A stretch of DNA of 24,523 bases from assembly GCA_054661495.1 (NCBI GenBank), contig BAAFSQ010000149.1, positions 1 to 24,523 on the forward strand, read 5' to 3'. Source of the stretch: Zygophlyctis sp. KS116. Taxonomy: Eukaryota > Chytridiomycota. The translations under genes were made by a program, and so were the position numbers. Each line of letters opens with the position of its first letter. Position 1 is the first letter of the stretch. Positions 10,706 to 18,075 of this stretch are shown piece after piece. The notes below the pieces were generated by a model that saw nothing but the letters and a program-made list of their open reading frames with translations, was not told where the DNA came from and ran no database searches.

Positions 10706-10757
10706 GTAAGCACAATTTTTTTACACACTAAGGCCTTGGACTAAAAAAAATACTCAG
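10706..10757 (+). other. 52-nt intron-like insertion flanked by 9-base direct repeats
   Basis: A strong donor, CAG|GTAAGC, and the acceptor ACTCAG enclose 52 bases. TACTCAGGT occurs across both boundaries (10699-10707 and 10751-10759). The downstream homology (FLRIVILQD) is one base out of register after removal, so either the intron end is misjudged or a base was lost. Confidence 0.4.
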
Positions 10758-10921
10758 GTTTCTTAGGATAGTAATTTTACAAGATGCAGCTATTTATCTA
10801 AGCCAAGAACTGGCATTTTGATGTGGCCGTGTTCAAGTCTGAGATATTTAAAGCGTTTGCTAGGACTCTAGGAGCTGGTATGGAGGAAGCTCAAATCCCT
10901 AGGAACGAATTACTAGAAAGG

Positions 10922-10947
10922 GTAAAACCCACACAATTTATAAATAG
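10922..10947 (+). other. Candidate 26-nt intron in the Crypton
   Basis: GTAAAACCC...AAATAG lies between IPRNELLER and AVPALKQSLDAIQQ. Its removal changes frame correctly at phase 0 and gives continuous protein-like sequence on both sides. It is the best supported of the three short gaps. Confidence 0.5.
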
Positions 10948-11174
10948 GCAGTTCCTGCACTTAAACAAAGTCTTGATGCAATTCAACAAACTTTGCTGCT
11001 AGGCGAACATGCTCGTGCTAGCATGTCACTCTCAGTTGAGCAGCAGTGCCTTGTCAATGATTTCCGTAATTGGCGAGAAGTCCAGTCTTTCCTCAAGATG
11101 TGTGGTGTCTGGTCTGACAGAAATTTGTTTGTAAATTCTAATTTAAATGGGATCCAACTTCGTTAGTAAAACTT

Positions 11175-11180
11175 AATAAA
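11175..11180 (+). promoter_or_regulatory. Polyadenylation signal AATAAA after the Crypton
   Basis: AATAAA lies 8 bases after the TAG (11164-11166) that ends the Crypton frame. It marks the likely 3' end of its transcript. Confidence 0.45.
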
Positions 11181-11448
11181 CAGAACATAAATACTATATT
11201 GGATTGTGGGGTAGGGTTCTAAAATCGCTAAAGCATTGCCATTCATTTTTTTGCTTATGTGTTAGTAATGAATGACATAAGCCATACAACACTAAGCGCA
11301 TTTCGGACACCTTAGGTTAAAACCCATTGAGGATCAGCTAAACGAAGGTACCACTCACGAGTGCCTGTGCATATCCCATTCGAACGAGCGATATCAGCCA
11401 AAAATCATCCTCAGAAGTCAATTTCCCTGATACAAATTTTTTAATTGA

Positions 11449-11631
11449 TCTGGTAAAAACAGACAAGAGAAAATTACACTGAAATTCATAGAGTATCTTA
11501 AAAGTAAACCTGCAACATTGCTGATACTTTCCAGAGTGTGGCAGGAGTTGTATGGGCTACAAAACAGCAAGGAAATTGGTGTACTTTCAGGACTGGTGAC
11601 AGCAATTAACAATTTCCAAAAATGCAAATAA
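11449..11631 (+). other. Unrecognised 60-codon frame (possible exon)
   Basis: The frame opens after a TGA and reads EKITLKFIEYLKSKPATLLI, then LSRVWQELYGLQNSKEIGVL, ending at TAA. It looks like a helical soluble protein and not like translated AT-rich DNA. There is no ATG at its start, so it would be an exon or a remnant. It almost touches the next frame, which is offset by one base, so the two may be parts of one gene. I do not recognise the family. Confidence 0.3.
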
Positions 11632-11632
11632 G

Positions 11633-11812
11633 ATGTCAGCCGTACGGACATTGATCCTTCAAAATCCTCCTGCGGTCCCGGAGTACCTTGGGGATCCAAA
11701 AGCCGATAAGGAAATTACGAAATTAGTTTCTTATCTCTCAGGATATACACAGCGAAACATTATTGTATTATCAGGGATCAAACGTTTATACTATGATTTA
11801 AACGATACGTAA
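11633..11812 (+). other. Unrecognised 59-codon frame with start and stop
   Basis: It runs from an ATG to a TAA: MSAVRTLILQNPPAVPEYLG, then DPKADKEITKLVSYLSGYTQ and RNIIVLSGIKRLYYDLND. The composition is protein-like. An AATAAA (11890-11895) follows 78 bases after the stop. The segment from VPEYLGDP to NIIVLSG faintly recalls the N-terminal part of sirtuins, but the GAGIS motif is absent, so I do not assign it. It may be the last exon of the gene whose earlier part is 11449-11631. Confidence 0.3.
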
Positions 11813-11889
11813 TATTTCTCTGTACAACTCTCAAAGCAAACAGGGATATACTCTTCTAAATCAGTTTAATGTATGTTATAAAGAAATTA

Positions 11890-11895
11890 AATAAA
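11890..11895 (+). promoter_or_regulatory. Possible polyadenylation signal AATAAA
   Basis: AATAAA 78 bases beyond the stop of the 59-codon frame. Position and orientation fit, but the hexamer is frequent in AT-rich DNA. Confidence 0.3.
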
Positions 11896-12387
11896 CTGCT
11901 CGTTTTAATTAGTTTTTTTTCCTTTTTACCAATTTCTTGCTTAGTCGATTTTGTTTGTATGTTCTGCTCTTCCCTAATGGTTGCGCGAACATCAGTGACA
12001 GATGGAAGAAAGGATTGAGATTAGCACTGAATCTCTCTTTGCAGACCTCACGATAAGACCGAAAATTAATCTGCCCAAAAACAATTTTAATAAGAGCAGA
12101 AAGGATGACTTGCTGAAGTACAGCGAGGCGCATTGTCAGCATCAACCACCCGCACAATTTCAGCATTTCAAGCTGGTCCTTTATTTGTTTCTTTGGTGGC
12201 CCGGTGCTTCATTTCAACTTTGTAACCTCATGACAGTGCTTCATCCAATGAATTTCCAGTGATGACTTTTTCTTGAAATATTTCGAAGAGTTTATTGTTC
12301 AGACTTGTTTCAGTCGAATTCCTAGTTTACCAAAGTCGGGGTTAGGGCAGTTTAGGGTAAGGAGAGGTTTGCAAGTTCATCTATGAG
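11896..12387. other. No convincing gene (490 bp)
   Basis: Overlapping frames of about 85 codons exist on both strands (11909-12166 minus, 12002-12262 plus). Neither shows a family motif, and I could not decide between them. Around 12340-12358 there are two TTAGGG words within 20 bases. Confidence 0.35.
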
Positions 12388-12564
12388 AGCATTATTGTGA
12401 AATATGTCGTACCTTTCGAAATAATTACTGATCGTGGGAAGAACTTTCTCTCTGAAGCTGAAGATTATGATTTAAAGATTGGAATTTCTCACCTGGCTTC
12501 GAGTCCTTATCATCCAGAAACCAACGGAATGATTGTCTTAACTCTTCCCCATGTTGAAATATAA
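12388..12564 (+). mobile_element. Ty3/gypsy integrase core scrap
   Basis: The plus-strand frame carries FEIITDRGKNFLSEAEDYDL and then SPYHPETNG. These are the second catalytic Asp region (TDRGxxF) and the SxYHPxTNG block of gypsy integrases. It is a short isolated fragment with no neighbouring domains, in the opposite orientation to the gypsy pieces at 6344-8150. An old fossil. Confidence 0.7.
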
Positions 12565-12873
12565 CCAACAGTAAATTTATGTCGCGCTAATGAACCTAAA
12601 ACAGAAGGGGAGATGCTTCAAGTTGCCAATGTAGCGGAATCTTTTTTTAACGAAGCTTTATAGTCAAAATGGTCAAATTATTCTAACCTTTCTAATTTCT
12701 TTATTCGATTATCATAACGAATGACTACAAATACTACACTGATAATGATTGCTCTTATTAAGAAGATAGTAAGTACACGGAGTAAATAAACTGCCGTCTG
12801 TAATTTTCGTTCATGGGTTACCATTTTTTCACGGAAAATTGATTTTGTTGAGTAATGATGTCTAGACATTAAA

Positions 12874-13062
12874 ATGGATGTCAAGTCTGATTTGATTATC
12901 GAAACTCCGACTTTCTTATCTAAAACGGACATGAAAAGAAAAACAGCTCAAAACGAGAAAAAGAAGAATCCTCCGCTATACCAGACTGCTACTGATGAGA
13001 GGATTTATGAGCCGAGAAGAAAAGCTGTTACTAGCTGGTTCTACTATTGTCAATGCTGCTGA
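12874..13062 (+). other. Unrecognised basic 62-codon frame before the decapeptide repeats
   Basis: From the ATG the frame reads MDVKSDLIIETPTFLSKTDM, then KRKTAQNEKKKNPPLYQTAT, ending in CQCC just inside the repeat array. It is rich in Lys and Arg. The repeat frame (12995-13303) overlaps it in another register. It might be the N-terminal part of a protein that once continued into the repeats and the DUF3987-like region, but no sequence evidence joins them. Confidence 0.25.
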
Positions 13063-13303
13063 TGCTGGTACTACTTCTGTGGATGCTGATGGTGCTGGGA
13101 CCATTATAATGGATGCTGCTGAAGCTGTGACTACCGTAGTGGATGCTGCTGATTCTGGTACTACTGCTGCTGATGCTGCTGAATCTGTTACTATTGTTGT
13201 GGATGCTGCTGAAGCTGTTGCTACTGTTGTGAATTCTGCTGATTCTGGTACTACTGTTGTTGATGCTGAGAAAATTATAGTAGATGCAGCTGATGCTGGA
13301 TAA
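12995..13303 (+). CDS. Decapeptide-repeat frame (DAAxxxTTVV units)
   Basis: A 102-codon frame begins MRGFMSREEKLLLAG and then consists of about eight ten-residue units such as DAADSGTTAA, DAAESVTIVV and DAAEAVATVV. The units are rich in Ala, Val, Thr and Asp and would plausibly form a beta-strand or adhesin-like repeat. The stop at 13301-13303 is followed in the same frame by another 90 open codons (the DUF3987-like region). The opposite strand is open across the whole array as well, because the repeat length is a multiple of three, so the coding strand is not certain. I do not recognise a family. Confidence 0.35.
   Translation: MRGFMSREEKLLLAGSTIVNAADAGTTSVDADGAGTIIMDAAEAVTTVVDAADSGTTAADAAESVTIVVDAAEAVATVVNSADSGTTVVDAEKIIVDAADAG
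13031..13300. repeat. 30-bp tandem minisatellite, about eight units
   Basis: Units of the form GATGCTGCTGAAGCTGTTAC plus ten more bases repeat with a 30-base period. They vary at several positions, and one unit carries a 3-base insertion. The array is GC-richer than its surroundings and enriched in GCT/CTG triplets. Confidence 0.8.
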
Positions 13304-13889
13304 CCCTTTGTAGATTTATTTAACATAATCCATACGTCTTATCATTGTCATAAGAAAAAGAAGGTTTATATAGCTGATCAGAATGGACAAATGAAGTTTG
13401 ATCAAATTTTTGATCAAATTGAGGCACTCAGAAACTTGTCAACTAATGAAAAATTGAATGCAGAGTACTCCAAACTCCCTGGAACCGTACTTAGAATCGC
13501 TGGTGCTCTACATAGAAAAGGTAATTTACAAACGAATGGATACGAGGCTTTAAAAAAAGAGCTGCTACGTGAATAGGTATAACTTAGCTACTTATTTTAT
13601 GATGCAAAGGTATGATTATGTACAGTGATTGTTTTCAGAATTATTTTTAAAGATGGTGTTTTATGAGAATTAGAACCCCCTGACATCATATATGATTTAG
13701 AAGAATTTGTGTTAAAAGAATCTTATATTGCCCTGGAATCAGCTTTTTTGCGTCGGATATAATAAGAGGACGTAGATTAGAGCAATCCCTTATCAAAAGA
13801 ACTATGGAATTAATTGGACTTGCAGGATTTGGCGAAGTATCATTTTCTTTGAGTCAGTCTAATCGAAACAGAGGAGTAATTTTTTAAAT
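13304..13889 (+). pseudogene. DUF3987-like helicase/primase fragment, copy 1
   Basis: After the repeat frame the same register stays open to 13576: KKKKVYIADQNGQMKFDQIF, then LNAEYSKLPGTVLRIAGALH and KKELLRE. SKxxxxxLRxAxxLH is the pattern at the end of DUF3987 domains, found in phage-like primase/helicase proteins and in scattered eukaryotic, often repeated, genes. Downstream, two overlapping frames read DLEEFVLKESYIALESAF (to 13768) and FASDIIRGRRLEQSLIKRTM with MELIGLAGFGEVSFSLSQ (to 13888). They change register at the T-run 13744-13749, as a one-base loss there would produce. The first half of the domain, with its ATPase motifs, is not visible. A related piece lies at 21150-21640. The family call is tentative. 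Confidence 0.4.
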
Positions 13890-14098
13890 TTAAATGAGTA
13901 GGAAAATATAATCAAGCTAATCATATTTAGTTCTGATTATATAAAATCAAATTCAGTTGGAAGATCTCGGATCAAGCTCTTCAGATTAGACTCTCAGCTT
14001 TTGGACGATCCAATTTTCAATACAATACAGGATTTATGAATTTGAAGAAGATTTTTTTGATTTTTCTTAGTAGGGCTTTTTGAATATATTTGTCCTAA
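13890..14098. other. Short protein-like stretch, not assigned
   Basis: One frame around 13960-14038 reads RIKLFRLDSQLLDDPIFNTI and then stops. It is too short to name. Confidence 0.2.
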
Positions 14099-14350
14099 AT
14101 GTTCTCGTTTTACATTGTCGATGAGCATATAGGTGAAACCGGAATAATTAATAGAATCTGCTGTAAATGCTTGGGAAATGAGAAATTAGATAAAATCTAC
14201 TTTCTCGAGCATTTAGAAGAAATTTCTCAAATGATCTCTTTACCTTCCTGCATTTTAGTGCTATCAATCGACTGCATGGAAGATCAAACTCTAGAAGAGT
14301 TTGGTCTTGATCTTTATAATATATACCTATATATTATTAAAGTTGATTAG
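14099..14350 (+). other. Unrecognised 83-codon frame
   Basis: From the ATG it reads MFSFYIVDEHIGETGIINRI, then CCKCLGNEKLDKIYFLEHLE and later ILVLSIDCMEDQTLEEFGLD, and ends inside the AT-rich tandem repeat that follows. The N-terminal Cys pair (CCKC) and acidic C-terminal half are its only landmarks. It has an ATG and normal composition, but no family is evident and the end is set by the repeat. Confidence 0.25.
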
Positions 14351-14451
14351 ATAAAGTATAATATAATAAGTGTATAATATATACCGATATAATATTAAAG
14401 TTGATTAGATAAAGTATAATATAATAAGTGTATAATATATATAATATTAAA
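14336..14451. repeat. 58-bp AT-rich tandem duplication
   Basis: The unit beginning ATTAAAGTTGATTAGATAAA (14336) recurs at 14394, 58 bases on, almost unchanged. The array is nearly pure A/T with TATAATAT runs. It lies between a small open frame and a copia piece. Confidence 0.8.
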
Positions 14452-14469
14452 TAACCGTAACCCTAGACT

Positions 14470-14690
14470 GAGCCTTAATTCCAGAATTTTCAGCACACTT
14501 CACAAGAGTTGACCTGGCACACCTTTTGTAAAGATATCTGCTAGCTGATTCCTATAAGGACAATAAACAAATTTAACAAGGTTTTTAGATACATATTCCC
14601 TAATAACCTGGAATTTAACTTGTATATGTTTTGTGCGCTTATGATCTTCTGGATTCTTTATTAGAGCTATACACGCCTTATTGTATTCGA
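14470..14690 (-). mobile_element. Copia RNase H C-terminal fragment
   Basis: Minus-strand translation gives KHIQVKFQVIREYVSKNLVK followed by FVYCPYRNQLADIFTKGVPG. This is the end of the copia RNase H domain (KHIxxxxxFIRE...QLADIxTK). The piece lies directly upstream of, and opposite to, the plus-strand copia leader at 14696. It is an old fragment from a separate insertion. Confidence 0.75.
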
Positions 14691-14695
14691 AAATT

Positions 14696-14739
14696 ATTTA
14701 TAGAAATCACGACTATAAATAGAGACAATCTATAAATAG
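14696..14739 (+). promoter_or_regulatory. Repeated CTATAAATAG boxes before copia gag B
   Basis: CTATAAATAG stands at 14713-14722 and 14730-14739, and an inverted partial copy (ATTTATAG) at 14696-14704. The downstream sequence up to the gag ATG at 14785 resembles that at 8208-8270, so the two leaders are homologous. The boxes are probably the element's promoter. Confidence 0.5.
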
Positions 14740-14784
14740 ATTCTTTACCTTTTCTAAAACAACATTTTTCTCGATATCAGCACC

Positions 14785-15480
14785 ATGTCTTCCAATAACA
14801 CTCAAGTTAAATCTTTTACTATCGAACCTCAACTCTCTGGCCAAGAGACATTCTTCCAGTGGCAATTCATGATAAAAATTCTTTTATCAGCATCCGGTCT
14901 TTGGGACACTGACGATTCCCCAAAAGACGACTCAACCGCACTCTTGGCAATCACTGCAAATGTAACAGAAGAGGTCAGATCTCTTCTAATTGATGCTACT
15001 ACTGCAAAACTTTGTTGGGCCATCCTCAAAACTAAATTCGCATCAAAGTCTATTCCTCTCCCGATTCAAACCATTAAGGATCTCTGTTCTTTTCAACTAG
15101 TAACAGGAGACTTCCAACAAGGGTTTATCTATTTACACAGGCTTACGAAGCGTTTAAGTATTATGCTAGTATGGCTTCAAACTGACACAATATGTTTATC
15201 ACATCAATAAGAATTGATTCTGGGGGGATATTCACTTCTGATAAATTTAGAGAATTGTACACCGTATTATACGCAGTGCACAATTTTAACATGATTCCTA
15301 GACTTCATCATGATGGTGAGGATGGAAAATCCCCATGGGAATATTGGTACGGGCATAAACCATCAGCCAACCGTTTACACGCGTTTGGTTGCCTGGCTTT
15401 TAAGTACATTCCTAAGAAACAGAGATCCAAACTAACCTCCAAATCTAAATTGAGAATCTTTAGAGTTGGTATATCATCTT
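14785..15480 (+). mobile_element. Copia-type fossil B: gag followed by integrase piece
   Basis: The gag frame opens MSSNNTQVKSFTIEPQLSGQ and continues ETFFQWQFMIKILLSASGLW and SKSIPLPIQTIKDLCSF, a clear relative of fossil A. From about 15192 a second part carries copia integrase sequence: RIDSGGIFTSDKFRELY, then GKSPWEYWYGHKPSANRLHA and FGCLAFKYIPKKQRSKL. The middle of the element and everything after integrase are not seen. It is broken (two or more breaks) and abuts a minus-strand copia piece at its 3' side, so elements are nested here. Divergence from fossil A suggests a family long active or long dead. Confidence 0.8.
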
Positions 15481-16250
15481 GAAATGCTTCTAATTTCAAT
15501 TTTGCACAAAGAGCTATTAAAAAAACACCTAACCCTAAATTCTCTACGATTTGGTTTGGGAATTGTAACGTAACAAATGCTTCCAAATGGCATAATATTG
15601 TTTAAATTAATTCTTTGTCTACTTATCATTTCATATGGACTTTTATCCTTTTTGTAACGAATCATACGATTGACTCCATATGTAGAATATCTATGAGCGT
15701 CACTGTAGAAGGATAGAGGCAATTTGGAGGATATATGATTGGATTTTGCTATGCTAAGAATTTTTCTATGAGATCGCTCTGCGCGTGCGGGGTAGTTTTT
15801 TTCTGTGCGCATCTCCAACTTACCATTAGGAAAGATTCAAAATTACCTTGATACTCGGATCCTCCACCACTTTTAAAACCCAGTTAATTTTTCGTATTTG
15901 AATTTAAATTTCTTAAAGGCTTCAAGTAGAGTCACTGATTTTAGATCTTTAATCCAGTATAATTGAATAAATCCCGTTTTTCTGCAGACGAATTTAACAT
16001 TATATGAAAATCCTTCATATGAAGAAATAGGGAATGGAGTCGTATCTGACTCAATCATTTCCAGAATATCATAATCAATATAATCTTGTTTAAACATTAT
16101 ATTTCTTGTGACAATGCTTTTGATTTCAAAACCGAATTGCAGTTTATATCCATATCTATAAATTTTATCTCGTGCTAATTTAACGTGCGTTTTAATATGA
16201 CCCATTTTTTTATGTCAGTGTGCTCAATCAGTTATTTGAACTGTCTGCTT
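15474..16250 (-). mobile_element. Copia integrase fossil (minus strand)
   Basis: Read on the minus strand, the GAG-pre-integrase to integrase region lies at about 15873-16205 (HVKLARDKIYRYGYKLQFGF, then CRKTGFIQLYWIKDLKSVTL). It is followed near 15850 by a SGGGSEYQG-like block, and at about 15474-15818 by the integrase C-terminal part (AERSHRKILSIAKSN, then INLNNIMPFGSICYVTIPKP). The order and motifs are those of copia integrase. It differs in sequence from fossil B next to it, so it is another family. Broken in a few places; no LTR recognised. Confidence 0.75.
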
Positions 16251-16388
16251 AGCTAAATTTTCATTTATATTTACGTTATCCAGTTCAATTAATCCAAATT
16301 TTGGATTAAAGTGACCAATCCGTAATACGGGGACTTTGCAAAGTTTTTAACCCTAATTCAGCACTTGAAATTAAAGCATACAGGATAA
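16251..16388. other. Short gap without a gene
   Basis: This spacer separates the copia fossil and the hAT transposase. It contains the telomere-like word TTAACCCTAA near 16348. Confidence 0.4.
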
Positions 16389-17225
16389 GATGATACTACT
16401 GTATCTAAGCAATCTCTATTGATATCTGATGCTGCATCCAATAATACCTACGACTGTTTTCGATGGATTGTTAGCGAGAACCGGGAACTAACTTTTTGTG
16501 AAAAAGAATTGGTGAGACATCACACTAGAGGAAATATAACGAGTAGTACATTGAAGATTATGCAAGTTGTAGAGCAAGATCTCGCTTAGTCTCTTCCTGT
16601 TAAATTTGGGGTTTCTTTTGATGGATGGAGTGAATTTGGTATTCATGATTTAGCTGTTTTTGCAGTTGGACCAGGGTTGCGAAAGGATCTACCAGTACTA
16701 ATGGATTTCTCGCCATTTCAACAAGAGAATGATCTGTCTGCTGATCAACAAAGAAAATATCTAAATACTTTGTTAAAATATTATCAAAGATACGAAGATG
16801 ATGTCATTTATCTTGTAGGGGATAATTGTTTAACTAATTTGAAACTTTCTCGTAATATGAGGATTCCTTTGATTGGTTGTCATAGTCACAAACTCAATCT
16901 GGCGGTTAAAAGATGGCTTGGTATTGTTGGCCGCGCTAAAAACAATGAAGATACTAGAACTGATGAACAAAAATATCGATGTTTGCTGCTAGAAAAGTTA
17001 TCAAAATTAATGTCCAAGATGAAGACAATCAAAGGAAAGCCAAGTTGGAGGAGTACACGGATTATGTTGCTATTAAATCCAACGAGACTCGTTGGAATGG
17101 AAGCTATCGAATGGTCGAAAGATATCTTAAATTCCATGCTTCATTATTTGAGATGGTGGCAGATGATAGTGCTGTAGGAAGGGAAATTGCCAGAACCTCA
17201 CCTTATTCTGATGATAAACACGGAA
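16389..17225 (+). pseudogene. hAT-superfamily transposase, decayed
   Basis: The frame is open from 16389. It shows the hAT catalytic core: VKFGVSFDGWSEFGIHDLAV, with the first catalytic Asp in FDGWS (near 16617), then IYLVGDNCLTN with the second Asp (16821-16823). Next come IPLIGCHSHKLNLAVKRWL and, in another register, NETRWNGSYRMVERY with the conserved RW. The GDN...GC.sH..NLAV type is common in fungal and oomycete hAT elements. An in-frame TAG stands at 16587-16589, and the register shifts by one base near 17030-17045. The N-terminal BED zinc finger and C-terminal dimerisation domain are not found, and MULE sequence stands where the C-terminal part should be. The gene is dead. Confidence 0.75.
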
Positions 17226-17581
17226 TACCAATGCTTCGTCGGTTTATTCGAGGTTTTTTTGAAAATGAATTTCATACAATAATTCGTTTTATAGAAGGGA
17301 CATTTCAAGCTGCCTCCTCCGGATTCAAACAACTTATTGTGCTCAGAACATATCTCAGATCAACTCATGAATACATTACTTGTGGTTTTGCTCTACTGAC
17401 TGGCAAATTAGAGTCATTACATGACGAGCTTCTAGGGGCGGTTCAAGTCGTTTTACAGGTACCTTGGAAGCCTAATTATTTTACCTCTGATTTTGAAATG
17501 GCAATTATCAATTCAATTCATAAGAAACTTCCTGAAACTCGCTTTGTGGGGTGTTTTTTCCATTTTATGCAGGCTTTATGA
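17226..17581 (+). pseudogene. MULE transposase core fragment fused to the hAT frame
   Basis: Without leaving the reading frame of the hAT end, the sequence becomes MULE-like: IEGTFQAASSGFKQLIVLRT, then FALLTGKLESLHDELLGAV, and TSDFEMAIINSIHKKLPETR with VGCFFHFMQAL at the end. The pattern (D)GTF...F.Q...LLTxK...tDFE.A...GCxFHFxQAL is the RNase H-like core of FLYWCH-type MULEs. The first acidic residue is Glu instead of the usual Asp. The third catalytic residue would lie downstream and is not seen. The exact junction with hAT cannot be fixed by eye (about 17200-17280). It is probably an insertion or rearrangement rather than a functional fusion. Confidence 0.7.
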
Positions 17582-17717
17582 AAGAAAATGATAGATTAAA
17601 AGACTAAATTTCAACTGTTTCTTATTATCTTCTATCTATTAAACTATTCATTTACCATGACTTGTTTCTGTTTTAAACAAATTACACCCATTACATTTCA
17701 ATTTGTCTATAATCGAG
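17582..17717. other. Short spacer without a gene
   Basis: AT-rich sequence with no motif, between the MULE fragment and the 63-bp tandem duplication. Confidence 0.4.
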
Positions 17718-17843
17718 GGCTTTTTTTATGTTATCATTCTGCGATCCTCCAAAGAATTTGCCTGATTTCTTTGGCTGGAAGGCTTTTTTTATGTTTATCC
17801 TTCTGCGATCCTCCAAAGAATTTGCCTGATTTCTATGGCTGAT
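17718..17843. repeat. 63-bp tandem duplication
   Basis: The block starting GGCTTTTTTTATGTT (17718) recurs at 17781, 63 bases later, with few differences. The shared inner part includes CTGCGATCCTCCAAAGAATT. No coding sense is apparent. Confidence 0.85.
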
Positions 17844-18075
17844 ATCAGTTCCAATTTGGATCATTTGTTGATTTTTTTTCACCACCTAAAGGCGCAAAAA
17901 AAGGCAATTTTTAGCTGGCGCGAGGTGAACGCGAATACCAACGCCATATCTCGGAGGGTAAAACCGTCCTGGGTTTACTTAGGGTATTTCTATTTTGGGG
18001 CTGTCCATTAGGCAAACATATTTTAATTCAGCCAGTCTTTGAGTTCTTAGCTAACTTTTATATCAGTTGAAAATT
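17844..18075. other. GC-richer non-coding stretch
   Basis: This part holds CTGGCGCGAGGTGAACGCG and, near 17995, GGGGCTGTCCATTAG. It stands out in base composition from the surrounding AT-rich DNA and may be the end of an unrecognised DNA element. No inverted partner was found. Confidence 0.25.

Larger units (their letters stand above)
9671..11166 (+). pseudogene. Crypton-type tyrosine recombinase (Ndc10/CBF3-like), apparently with introns and partly decayed
   Basis: Cryptons move with a tyrosine recombinase. The pieces come in family order. The N-terminus (METNARLQLRALEYS, about 9671) leads to DALNPSECVKGIATVKQYVT and FENNLHPHPRTKAVKIF. Next are LCPVSALALHLLHRFHIQKE (about 10150-10210) and YEKQREYILKGYKAFDV (about 10319). 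The catalytic end is HVGRARGAIDLAHAGVS (10411), with HxxR, a Trp 25 residues after the His, and a Tyr (GSYLS, 10516-10518) nine residues after that Trp. This is the normal HxxR...W-x9-Y layout. The Ndc10-like tail follows: VILQDAAIYLS, FDVAVFKSEIFKAFARTLGA and DFRNWREVQSFLKM, stopping at 11164. The segment that should hold the first catalytic Arg, roughly 80 residues, is missing near 10010-10124. Frame changes at about 9757, 10241, 10758 and 10804 are not explained by introns, so the copy looks inactive. Confidence 0.75.

Noticed and set aside
11633-11812. Similarity to the N-terminus of sirtuins
   Set aside because: The resemblance is limited to general spacing before NIIVLSG. The GAGIS motif that defines the family is missing.
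12976-13326. A 116-codon minus-strand Ser/Ala/Thr-rich frame read as a mucin-like gene
   Set aside because: It is open because the repeat period is a multiple of three. No start context, flanking coding sequence or poly(A) signal supports it over the plus frame.
9926-16589. In-frame TAG codons read as glutamine, suggesting a ciliate-type code
   Set aside because: TAG, TAA and TGA all interrupt the same decayed elements together with frame shifts, and apparent genes end normally at TAA or TAG. Plain decay explains them.
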